Assembly: GCF_019049285.1 (NCBI RefSeq)
Contig: NZ_JAGMUL010000120.1
Location: 1-46,972, forward strand
Length of the DNA: 46,972 nt
Direction of reading: 5' to 3'
Origin: Streptomyces sp. AC550_RSS872
Lineage (GTDB): Bacteria; Actinomycetota; Actinomycetes; Streptomycetales; Streptomycetaceae
Numbering within the stretch: position 1 is the first letter of the stretch; every line of letters begins with the position of its first letter. The notes beneath the pieces were generated by a model. The model saw only the letters and a program-made list of their open reading frames with translations, made no database searches and was not told where the DNA came from. The translations under genes were made by a program, and so were the position numbers. Of the stretch, positions 35,124-42,980 are shown one piece after another.

Positions 35124-36002
35124 TTACTTGACGGCGCCTGCGGTCAGGCCCTTGCGCCAGTACCGCTGGAGGCTGACGAAGGCGACGAGCAGGGGGATCA
35201 GTGACAGGAACGCACCGGTGATCGGCAGCAACGGCGGCACTCCGCTGGCGAACTGCGCGCGCCACTGCACCAGGCCCACCGTGACGGGCTGCAGTGAGGG
35301 GGTGTTGAGCATGAGCGAGGGCAGCAGGTAGTTGTTCCAGATGCCGACGAACTGGAACAGGAAGACGGTCACCAGTGCCGGGGACATCAGCGGCAGGGCG
35401 ATCCGGAAGAAGGTGCGCTGTTCGCCTGCTCCGTCGATCCGTGCGGCCTCAAGGAGTTCGTCCGGGACGGACGCCGCGGCGAAGATCCGGCACAGGTAGA
35501 CGCCGAACGGGCTGACACAGCTGGGCAGCAGCACCGACCAGTAGGAGTTGGTGATGTCGAGCTTGGCCATGAGCAGGAACAACGGCAGGGCGAACATCGG
35601 CGCCGGGATGAGAACCGAGGCGAGGACGACGTTGAACACGCTTTCCCGGCCGCGGAAGCTGAACTTGGACAGCGCGTAGCCGGCCATCGCGGACAGCAGG
35701 GTGCCGACGGTGGCGCCGACGAAACTGTACAGCGCGCTGTTGGCGAGCCAGGTGGAGAAGATGCCGCCCTCGAAGCTGAACACGTCTCTGATGTTGGTGA
35801 CCAGGTCGAAGTGGGAGAACCACAGCGGCGTACCGGTATAGAGGTAGCCCGAGGCTTTGGTCGCGGAGACGAACAGCCACCAGAGCGGGATCAGCGTGTA
35901 CAGGGCCATCAGGCCCAGCATGCCGTTGACGACGACCTTGCTCGCGATGTCGGTGCCGCGGCGGGCCGGTCGGGTCGGGCGGTCGGCCGAAATCACGCTC
36001 AT
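35124..36002 (-). CDS. ABC sugar transporter permease (MalG-like)
   Basis: 292 residues; inner-membrane subunit of a CUT1-type oligosaccharide importer. It has six predicted helices, from GMLGLMALYTLIPLWWLFVS to FLSLIPLLVAFVSLQRYWRK, and the EAA loop EAARIDGAGEQRTFFRIALP with LMSPAL, which contacts the ATPase. The ATG at 36002 overlaps the stop of the first permease by ATGA; a longer open frame upstream is only read-through of that gene. No ATPase gene is present in the cluster, so it probably shares a general ATPase of the MsiK type, as Streptomyces CUT1 systems do. Confidence 0.93.
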   Translation of the reverse strand: MSVISADRPTRPARRGTDIASKVVVNGMLGLMALYTLIPLWWLFVSATKASGYLYTGTPLWFSHFDLVTNIRDVFSFEGGIFSTWLANSALYSFVGATVGTLLSAMAGYALSKFSFRGRESVFNVVLASVLIPAPMFALPLFLLMAKLDITNSYWSVLLPSCVSPFGVYLCRIFAAASVPDELLEAARIDGAGEQRTFFRIALPLMSPALVTVFLFQFVGIWNNYLLPSLMLNTPSLQPVTVGLVQWRAQFASGVPPLLPITGAFLSLIPLLVAFVSLQRYWRKGLTAGAVK

Positions 36003-36979
36003 GCCATCGCTCCCTTGCGCTGGTTGTACTTGAGAAAGCCGAACGAGAGCACGAGGGTGATCAGCGCGAGCACGACGGACTGGGCGGCGGCCAGGTTCTG
36101 GCCGCCCACGTCCATGCCCAGGGTCGCGTTCATGATCGGGGAGAACTTCGGGTCGATGCCCGGGATGCGCGCGCTGACCAGCACCGCCGGCTCGGTGTAC
36201 AGCTGCGCCGTCCCGATGATGGAGAAGATCGTGGTCAGCACCAGCGCGGGACGTACCAGCGGGATCTTCACCGCCCACGCCAGGCGCCATCCGGTGCAGC
36301 CGTCGAGCGCGGCGGCCTCCATCACCTCCGCCGGGATCGTCTGCAGCGCGGAGTAGATGATCAGCATGTTGTAGCCGGTCCAGCCCCACGTGATCATGTT
36401 CCCGATCGAGAACGGGACCCACGACGGCGACAGGAAGTCGACGTCGATCCCGAGGTGGGACAGCGGTCCGGTGAACGGCGAGAGGTCTTTTGCCAGGAGG
36501 AAGGACCACATCAACGCGGCGATCGCACCCGGCAGCGCGTAGGGCAGGAAGAACGTGAGCCGGTAGGCCTTCCGCAGCCGGGCCGAGCGGGAGTCCAGCA
36601 GGAGCGCGAGCAGGAGGGCCAGGCCGAGCATGACCGGGACCTGGACGCAGCCCAGCAGCACGACCCGGACGATCGACGCGGTGAAGTCGTGGTCGCTGAA
36701 GGCGGCGGCGTAGTTGGACAGTCCCGCGAACTCGGTGGACTGCGCACCGCCGAACAGCCCGGCGCGGCGGACGGTGAAGAAGCTCTGGTAGATCGCGTAA
36801 CAGATCGGCGCGACCATCATGGTCAGGAAGAGCACCGCGAACGGCGCCAGGAAAGCCGACGCGGTCAACGCGGTACGGCGGCCGGTGCGCCGAGGCCGGC
36901 CGGAGGCGGAGACCCGGGGGGTGCCCGCGGGCACCGGCCGCGGCGGTGACGCGGCCCGGGTGCTGCTGGGACTGCTCAT
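35999..36979 (-). CDS. ABC sugar transporter permease (MalF-like)
   Basis: 326 residues; the partner of the following permease. A Pro/Arg-rich cytoplasmic N-terminus (to about 45) leads to six predicted helices beginning TASAFLAPFAVLFLTMMVAP; the EAA loop is MEAAALDGCTGWRLAWAVKI with PLVRPAL. The ATG at 36979 was chosen for GAGG about 6 bases upstream and because the lipoprotein gene ends 100 bases earlier. Translation is coupled to the second permease through the 4-base overlap. Together they would import a galactose- or arabinose-containing oligosaccharide. Confidence 0.93.
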   Translation of the reverse strand: MSSPSSTRAASPPRPVPAGTPRVSASGRPRRTGRRTALTASAFLAPFAVLFLTMMVAPICYAIYQSFFTVRRAGLFGGAQSTEFAGLSNYAAAFSDHDFTASIVRVVLLGCVQVPVMLGLALLLALLLDSRSARLRKAYRLTFFLPYALPGAIAALMWSFLLAKDLSPFTGPLSHLGIDVDFLSPSWVPFSIGNMITWGWTGYNMLIIYSALQTIPAEVMEAAALDGCTGWRLAWAVKIPLVRPALVLTTIFSIIGTAQLYTEPAVLVSARIPGIDPKFSPIMNATLGMDVGGQNLAAAQSVVLALITLVLSFGFLKYNQRKGAMA

Positions 36980-37079
36980 GGAAACCTCGCTGGGCGGTTC
37001 GTCGTCAGGGAGCGGGTCCCCGCGGCGCCGGGTACGGGCGGCCGCGGGAACCCTTCGGGGCGGCTGGAGTTCCACGGCC

Positions 37080-38390
37080 TCAGCCGTTGGTCACCGACAG
37101 TCCGAGCTTCTTGATCGCGGCGACCGTCGAGGCCTGGACCTTGGTGACCGCGTCCGGCAGGGTGCCCTTGCCCATGGCGCCGGTGAGCTCCGTCTGGACC
37201 TGCTGATAGGTCGGGCCGTTGGTCCAGGTGCTGGGCACCTGCGCGGCGGAGGCCTTGTAGACGTCGCCGACCTTCTGGCCGCCGAAGTACGGGTCGCCTG
37301 CCTTCAGCGCCGGGTCGTCCTGTCCGGCCTTCGACGCCGGGTACAGCCCGCTTTCGATGCCCGTCTTCACGGCCTGCGGGTCGCTGGACAGGAACGCGGC
37401 GAACTGCGCGGCTTCGCGGGGCGACTTGCACCCGGTCATCACCGAAGTGGCCGAGCCGCCGTTGCTGGAGCTCTTGCCGTCGCCGGCCTCCCAGGTCGGC
37501 ATCGGGGCGACCGCCCACTTGCCGGACAGGTCCTTCAGGTCGGACTTCAGGCCGCCCGCGGCCCAGGACGCATTGACGAACGTCAGCACCTTGCCGGCTG
37601 TGGCGGCCTTGTTGAACTTCGGGTCCCAGGCGTTGCCGGTCTTCGACACCAGACCCTTGTCCGTCAGGTCCTGCCAGAATTCGGCGACCTTGCGGGTGCC
37701 GGGGTTGTCGACGCTGACGGTCCAGCTGTCTCCCTGGACCGAGTACCAGGACTGGCCGGTCTGCAGGCTGTAGGCCGCCAGATCGTTGCCCTCGCTGGGC
37801 GCGTTGCCGAACTTCACGCTCGGATCGGCGGCGGCGACCTTCTCGGCGTCGGCCTTGTACTCGGCCCAGGTGGCCGGCGGCTTGGTGATGCCGTACTTGG
37901 CGAACAGGTCCTTGCGGTAGAAGAGGACCATCGGGCCGACGTCCACCGGGACTCCGTAGGTCTTGCCGCCGATGCTGGAGGCGGAGACCGCCGACGGGAC
38001 GTACTTGGCCATGTCGGCGCTCGCGTACTTCGTGATGTCCATGACCGTGTTCTTCACGAGCATGGACGGGATGGCCTGGTACTCGATCTGGGCCAGGCAC
38101 GGGCCCTCGCCGGCGGTGATCGCGTTGCTGATCTGGGTGTAGCCGCCCGTGCCGCCCGACGGGATCTTCTTGTAGGTGACCTTGGCGTTCGGGTGGGAGG
38201 CGTTCCACTGGTCGACGATCTTCTCGTAGCCGGCCCAGCCCCAGAACTCCATCTTCACCGGCCCGGCCTGGCTCGTCTCGGAGTCGTCGGAGGTGCTCTC
38301 GGTGCTGCTGCACGCGCCGAGGCCGGCCACGAGGAGCGCCGCGGTGGTGATCGTCAGGAGTCTGCGGGTGCGTATGGTGGTGCTGTTCAT
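37080..38390 (-). CDS. ABC sugar transporter solute-binding lipoprotein
   Basis: 436 residues of solute-binding protein family 1. A signal peptide with lipobox (VAGLGAC, Cys27) predicts lipid anchoring on the outside of the membrane. The mature part begins with SSTESTSDDSE linker and then VKMEFWGWAGYEKIVDQWNA, typical for CUT1 binding proteins, and has the cluster-B-like GGSATSVMTGCKSPREAAQF and GIESGLYPASKAG. The ligand is not readable from sequence; GH2 and GH51 in the same operon suggest beta-galactosyl and arabinosyl oligosaccharides. It is 66 bases after the GH2 gene and 100 bases before the permeases. Confidence 0.94.
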   Translation of the reverse strand: MNSTTIRTRRLLTITTAALLVAGLGACSSTESTSDDSETSQAGPVKMEFWGWAGYEKIVDQWNASHPNAKVTYKKIPSGGTGGYTQISNAITAGEGPCLAQIEYQAIPSMLVKNTVMDITKYASADMAKYVPSAVSASSIGGKTYGVPVDVGPMVLFYRKDLFAKYGITKPPATWAEYKADAEKVAAADPSVKFGNAPSEGNDLAAYSLQTGQSWYSVQGDSWTVSVDNPGTRKVAEFWQDLTDKGLVSKTGNAWDPKFNKAATAGKVLTFVNASWAAGGLKSDLKDLSGKWAVAPMPTWEAGDGKSSSNGGSATSVMTGCKSPREAAQFAAFLSSDPQAVKTGIESGLYPASKAGQDDPALKAGDPYFGGQKVGDVYKASAAQVPSTWTNGPTYQQVQTELTGAMGKGTLPDAVTKVQASTVAAIKKLGLSVTNG

Positions 38391-38456
38391 GTGAGGAACC
38401 TTCTGTGACAGAGGCGGACTTGCTGGATGGCCGGTGGGCGGGCGGGCAAGGCCCGT

Positions 38457-41423
38457 CTACCGGCTGGTGCTGAACTCCACGCCGAACGCCGTGGTGACCG
38501 CGGCCAGGACGTGCGGTGCCGACGGGCCCGGGCCGCAGGCCGTGCTGCCCAAGCCGTGGTGGGCGTGATCAAGGTGCAGGTGGAGTCTGCCGTCGCGGAC
38601 CAGGTCGTGCTGGTGGGCCGCGGCGGCCAGGGCTTCGGTGCTCCAGGGACGAACGGTCAGGTCGATGACCGGGGCGCCGGTGATGAGCAGGGTGCCGTCC
38701 GGGGTGGTGATCCCGGCGCGGCGGACTTGGTGGCGGTTGCCGTTCTCCTGCGGGCGCACCTGAGGGATCTGCATCGCGGAGACGGTCGACCGGTGGCGGC
38801 CGACGCGAGCCGCGGTGCGGGAGTCGCGGTACGCCTCACCGGGACCGGGACCGAACCACTCGACGTCGGCGTCGGTGCCGGGCAGCGACATCGCGACGCC
38901 CAGTCGGGGCAGCGGCATCGGCCACGGGCCGTCGGGGGTGACGACGGTTTCCAGCCGGAGCCGGGCCTGGTCCACATGCGGTGTGTCGCAGGCCGTCCAG
39001 TGGTAGACCACGCCGAGGCCGGACGAAGACCCCGCGGCGGCGAGGCGGGCGATGACCGTGAGTCCCGACGCGTCGGGCTCGACACTCAGGACGTCGTGGC
39101 GCATCCGGTGCAGTCCGGCGGCGAACCAGGCGTCGGCCTGCGGCTCGCCGAAGGCGCTGAGCAGGTCGTTGTCGACCGGAGCCCGCCAGATGTCCAGTCG
39201 CGGACCGTCGAGCTCCAGGTCGCCGAGCCGAATCAGCGCCCCGCTGCGGGCGTCGAACCGCGCGGGACCCAGTGCGATGTACCCGTCGTGGGCGATCGCC
39301 GGGGCCGGCGTGAACGGGACGGGCGCGGCGGCCGGAGCCACGACCAGCCCCTGGGCCCAGGCGATCTCGTGGCCGGCCTCGGCCCAGGTCTCGTCGGCGG
39401 CGAGCACCGCGGTCACGGTCAGCCACACCTCGTGGCCGGAGTCGTTCTTGCGCGCCGCATCGAGCGCGGCGGTGACGTCGGCCGGCCAGGCGACGGTGGT
39501 CGTCGTACCCGGAGCGGTCGCGAGCACGGTGAGGCCGCCGGAGCCCGTCGGCTCGCCGCCGTCCTCGACGGTCCACCGGAAGTCCAGGTAGCCGCTGTCG
39601 CGGACGTGGTGCAGGTTGTGCACGTCGATCTGCCGAGTCGCCGGGTCGATGCGGATCCGGACCGGTTCGACGACCTTCTTGTACTCGACCAGGCCCGGCG
39701 ACGGCGTGCGGTCGGGGAAGAGCAGCCCGTCGGCGACGAAATTGCCGTCGTGGACCTCCTCGCCGAAGTCGCCGCCGTAGGCGTAGAACGAGTGGGGGGC
39801 GTCCTGTTCGGTGCGCCGGAGGATCCCGTGGTCGATCCACTCCCAGATGAATCCACCGGCCAGGCGCGGATGTGCCTCGATGACCTGCTGGTACTCGGAC
39901 AGCCCGCCGGGGCCGGTGCCCATGGCGTGTCCGTACTCGCACAGCACGGCCGGCAGGGCGCGGCGGTGCGCGTCGTCGGCCGGATCAGCCGCCGGTGCCT
40001 CCTGGCCGCGTCCCACGGCGGCCAGCTCGTCCACACCGATGTACATGCGCGAGTACAGGTCGACGTACGCGCAGCTCGCCCAGTCGCCCTCGTAGTGGAT
40101 CAGGCGGCTGTCGTCGCGCTGCCGGATCCATGCGGCCGCGGCGGCCAGGTTGGCTCCGGTGCCGGATTCGTTCCCCAGCGACCAGACGATGACGGAGGGG
40201 TGGTTCTTGTCGCGTTCCACCAGCCGCGCGGCCCGCTCCAGGTACGCCTCGCGCCACGCGGGGTCGTCGCTGGGGTTGCGCCGCCAGCCGCCGGGTTCGA
40301 AGCCGTGCGTCTCGAGGTCGCCCTCGCAGAACACCCACAGGCCGTGCTCGTCGCACAGGTCCAGGAAACGGTGGTCGGGTGGGTAGTGGCTGGTGCGCAC
40401 CGCGTTGATGTTGTGCTGCTTCATGAGCAGCACGTCGGCCAGCATGGTGTCCTCGGTCAGGGTCCGCCCCGTCAGCGGATGCCATTCGTGGCGGTTGACG
40501 CCCCGCAGGGAGATCGGCCTGCCGTTCGCGGTCAGGACGCCGTCCACGACGGCCACGGTGCGGAAGCCGATGCGCAGCGGTATCCGCTCCCCGGCTTCGG
40601 AGATGAGTTCCCCCGCATAGAGGCGCGGCTGCTCGTCCGACCAGGGCTCGACGCCGTCGATCACGTGCGGGCCGGCCGGATCGGCGGCGGATATGCCGAG
40701 CTCGGGCACCGACAGGGACACCCGGGTGGGGGCGGTGACGTCGACGGCCAGGGTGCCCTGCCCGGTGGTGTGGTCGTAGGCGGCGTGGACGAAGAAGTCT
40801 TCGACAACGCGGGCGGACACGGACACCGACCGGAAGATCCCGGACAGCCACCACATGTCCTGGTCTTCCAGGTAGCTGCCGGACGACCACTGGTGCACGC
40901 GCACCGCGAGTACGTTCCGGCCGGGCCGCAGAGCAGCGGAGACGTCGAACTCGGTGGTCAGCCGGCTGCCCTTGCCGTCGCCGAGCCGGATCCCGTTGAG
41001 CCACACCGCGAACGCGGAGTCGACGCCCTCGAACCGGAGCACCGCGGCCGATGCCGTGAACCCGTCCGGTACGTCGAACTCGCGGCGGTACTCGCCGGTC
41101 GGGTTCTCCCGGGGCACCCGCGGCGGGTCGACCGGGAACGGGTACAGGATGTTGGTGTAGGCGGGGGCACCGTAGCGCGGCTCGCCGGGCAGGCCGGTCA
41201 TCTGCCAGCAGGACGGTACGGCGAGCAGGTCCCAGGCGGTGTCGTCGAAGTCCGGCGCGGCGAAGTCCCCGGTGAGGTCGTCCAGCCCTGACGCCAGCCG
41301 GAATCTCCAGTCGCCGTCGAGCGCGATCGTGGGCAGGTCGGAAGCGAACGCGGCGCGCGGCCGCAGCCGTCCGGTGCCCGGCGACCGGTCTTCGACGTAG
41401 GCGTTGGGGTCGAGGTCTCTCAT
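38457..41423 (-). CDS. GH2 beta-galactosidase (LacZ type)
   Basis: 988 residues in the usual LacZ five-domain order: sugar-binding sandwich (GDWRFRLASGLDDL, YGAPAYTNILYPFPVDPP), Ig-like domain, barrel (RGVNRHEWHPLTGRTLTEDT, VRTSHYPPDHRFLDLCDEHG), second Ig-like domain and the small-chain-type C-terminal domain (LPRLGVAMSLPG, VEWFGPGPGEAYRDS). The acid/base Glu is in WSLGNESGTG (E419) and the nucleophile in LCEYGHAMG (E496). No signal peptide; it acts in the cytoplasm on imported oligosaccharides. The ATG at 41423 agrees with the family start, although the ribosome binding site is weak and an in-frame GTG/ATG lies upstream (to 41498). It comes 108 bases after lacI; this gap holds a small hairpin, CGGTCC-GGCA-GGACCG (41469-41484). 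Confidence 0.95.
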   Translation of the reverse strand: MRDLDPNAYVEDRSPGTGRLRPRAAFASDLPTIALDGDWRFRLASGLDDLTGDFAAPDFDDTAWDLLAVPSCWQMTGLPGEPRYGAPAYTNILYPFPVDPPRVPRENPTGEYRREFDVPDGFTASAAVLRFEGVDSAFAVWLNGIRLGDGKGSRLTTEFDVSAALRPGRNVLAVRVHQWSSGSYLEDQDMWWLSGIFRSVSVSARVVEDFFVHAAYDHTTGQGTLAVDVTAPTRVSLSVPELGISAADPAGPHVIDGVEPWSDEQPRLYAGELISEAGERIPLRIGFRTVAVVDGVLTANGRPISLRGVNRHEWHPLTGRTLTEDTMLADVLLMKQHNINAVRTSHYPPDHRFLDLCDEHGLWVFCEGDLETHGFEPGGWRRNPSDDPAWREAYLERAARLVERDKNHPSVIVWSLGNESGTGANLAAAAAWIRQRDDSRLIHYEGDWASCAYVDLYSRMYIGVDELAAVGRGQEAPAADPADDAHRRALPAVLCEYGHAMGTGPGGLSEYQQVIEAHPRLAGGFIWEWIDHGILRRTEQDAPHSFYAYGGDFGEEVHDGNFVADGLLFPDRTPSPGLVEYKKVVEPVRIRIDPATRQIDVHNLHHVRDSGYLDFRWTVEDGGEPTGSGGLTVLATAPGTTTTVAWPADVTAALDAARKNDSGHEVWLTVTAVLAADETWAEAGHEIAWAQGLVVAPAAAPVPFTPAPAIAHDGYIALGPARFDARSGALIRLGDLELDGPRLDIWRAPVDNDLLSAFGEPQADAWFAAGLHRMRHDVLSVEPDASGLTVIARLAAAGSSSGLGVVYHWTACDTPHVDQARLRLETVVTPDGPWPMPLPRLGVAMSLPGTDADVEWFGPGPGEAYRDSRTAARVGRHRSTVSAMQIPQVRPQENGNRHQVRRAGITTPDGTLLITGAPVIDLTVRPWSTEALAAAAHQHDLVRDGRLHLHLDHAHHGLGSTACGPGPSAPHVLAAVTTAFGVEFSTSR

Positions 41424-41531
41424 CAGTGGAGGTGCTTTCTGTCGCAACTCGTGGCAGTGGCGGGAAGCCGGTCCGGCAGGACCGTCCCGGCCACTCATGG
41501 GGGTGACGTGCAGGTCGAGCGGTGCCCGGTG

Positions 41532-42539
41532 CTATCCGATCGCCCGGGGCGGGGCGCTGCTGTCCCTGATGGTCAGGGTCGGGCGCAGTAGCGTGAAGAC
41601 GTTGGTCGGCGGCCGGCCGGAGTCGACGGCGCGCAGCAGCAGCTCGACAGCCTGCTGGGCCATCTCCCGCTTCGGGACGGTGACCGTGGTCAGCGCCGGC
41701 TGGATCTGTCCGACCTGGGCGATGTCGTCGAAGCCGACGATGCTGACGTCGCCGGGGACCTGCCGCCCGGACCGGACCACCGCCTCGACGGCACCGACGG
41801 CCAGGATGTCGTGGGTGGCGAAGATCGCCGTCACATCCGGATCGGCCTCCAGCGCCGCACGGCCCGCGTCGAACCCGCCGACGACGTCGTCCCTGGTACA
41901 GGCGAACACCTTGTGGTCGTCGATGGCCAGACCGTCGTCGGCGAACGCCCGGCGCAACCCGGCCACGCGCGGCGTGTGCGCGGGGAGATCGGCGATCACC
42001 GCGACGTTCCGGTGGCCGAGATCCCTCAGGTAGCGCCCGGCCAGGTACCCGGCGTGTTCGTAGTCGATGGACACCACCGGCAGCGTGGTCGGCGGGTCTC
42101 CCTCCCAGGCGAACAGCGCGACCGGGAAGGCGGCCTCGACGAGCATCGGGATCTGCTGTGCGACGCCGTTGTCGCAGGCGACCAGCAGTGCGTCCACCGA
42201 GCGCGCGGCGAGGTTCTCCAGGTGGGCCCGGGTGTAGTCGGGATCGTCGCGCGTCGTGGCGAGCAGCAGGTTGTATCCGCGGCCGACCAGGAGGTTCTCC
42301 ACCTCCTCGACCACCTCCGAATAGAACGGGTTGGCCACCGACGGCACGAACAGCCCCACCGTCGACGTGCTGCCGGTGCGCAGCGAGCGCGCCACCAGGT
42401 TCGGCTTGTAGCCGAGGTCGGCGATCGCCTTGTTCACCTTCGCCAGCGTCTCCGGCCGTACCTTCTTGCCCGAAACCACGTTGGAGACGGTCTGCTTGGT
42501 GACTCCCGCTCTCGCGGCCACATCCGCCATTGTCACCAC
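41532..42539 (-). CDS. LacI-family transcriptional regulator
   Basis: 335 residues. The N-terminal HTH and hinge are typical: MADVAARAGVTKQTVSNVVS, then GYKPNLVARSLRTGST. The periplasmic-binding-protein-like effector domain follows (VGLFVPSVANPFYSEVVEEV, LLLATTRDDPDYTRAHLENL, VSIVGFDDIAQVGQIQPALT, VTVPKREMAQQAVELLLRAV). The GTG at 42539 is kept as start; a second GTG (42536) or the ATG (42530) are equally possible because no clear ribosome binding site decides. As first gene of the operon it probably represses itself, the GH2-ABC-GH51 genes and the divergent beta-helix gene until an oligosaccharide or monosaccharide binds. Confidence 0.95.
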   Translation of the reverse strand: MVTMADVAARAGVTKQTVSNVVSGKKVRPETLAKVNKAIADLGYKPNLVARSLRTGSTSTVGLFVPSVANPFYSEVVEEVENLLVGRGYNLLLATTRDDPDYTRAHLENLAARSVDALLVACDNGVAQQIPMLVEAAFPVALFAWEGDPPTTLPVVSIDYEHAGYLAGRYLRDLGHRNVAVIADLPAHTPRVAGLRRAFADDGLAIDDHKVFACTRDDVVGGFDAGRAALEADPDVTAIFATHDILAVGAVEAVVRSGRQVPGDVSIVGFDDIAQVGQIQPALTTVTVPKREMAQQAVELLLRAVDSGRPPTNVFTLLRPTLTIRDSSAPPRAIG

Positions 42540-42659
42540 GTAGGCACCCCGAAACTTTTATCGATCCACGAAAGTGGCGTCAGCGTAGGGCGGCTGTCGC
42601 AGGAGGGCAAGACTTCGCCCCGTGGCCGTGATGCAGCCGTTACGGAGCACGGTGACGGC

Positions 42660-42678
42660 GTCATGAGCAGCTCATGAC
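42660..42678. promoter_or_regulatory. 19-bp perfect palindrome, candidate operator of the divergent sugar locus
   Basis: GTCATGAGCAGCTCATGAC has 9-bp arms around a single A. It lies in the 441-bp gap between the lacI start and the secreted beta-helix gene, 30 bases upstream of the -35-like box of the latter. The odd-centre symmetry differs from the usual CG-centred LacI site, so the binding protein may be another regulator. A second A/T-rich element next to lacI (CGAAACTTTTATCGATCC, 42550-42567) is also a candidate for LacI binding. Confidence 0.45.
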
Positions 42679-42707
42679 TGTTTCCGCGACTTGGCGTGCA
42701 CGGAGCA

Positions 42708-42737
42708 TTGACGGTTCCGGAAATGCGGCAGTAACGT
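42708..42737 (+). promoter_or_regulatory. Candidate promoter of the secreted beta-helix gene
   Basis: TTGACG (42708-42713) and TAACGT (42732-42737), 18 bases apart, lie about 240 bases upstream of the gene start. The spacing and sequence agree with a vegetative Streptomyces promoter. This leaves a long untranslated leader in which I see no riboswitch. Confidence 0.45.
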
Positions 42738-42980
42738 CCCCGCCACGTCGATCTCATGGATCGGTCAATGTGGTGGGTGTCCCCCTGGCCCGCCGCGCGC
42801 AGCAACACTCGATGTCACCTCACGCTCCCGCGCCAGGTGCGTCGGGCTGGTCCTCTCGGCCGCGACGGCCCCCCAACGGCTGCGGTCCGGCCGCGGCATC
42901 GCGAATGCTCCGTGCCGTCTCCAGCAGGCGGCGAGCGCCTGAACAGACCTGCAAAGGTCTCGTCCTGAGGAGAGACAGGC

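Noticed and set aside
38427..41291. Long plus-strand open frame across the GH2 gene
   Set aside because: Its translation is Gly/Val/Asp/Arg-rich without domain features and it is antisense to a complete LacZ-type enzyme.
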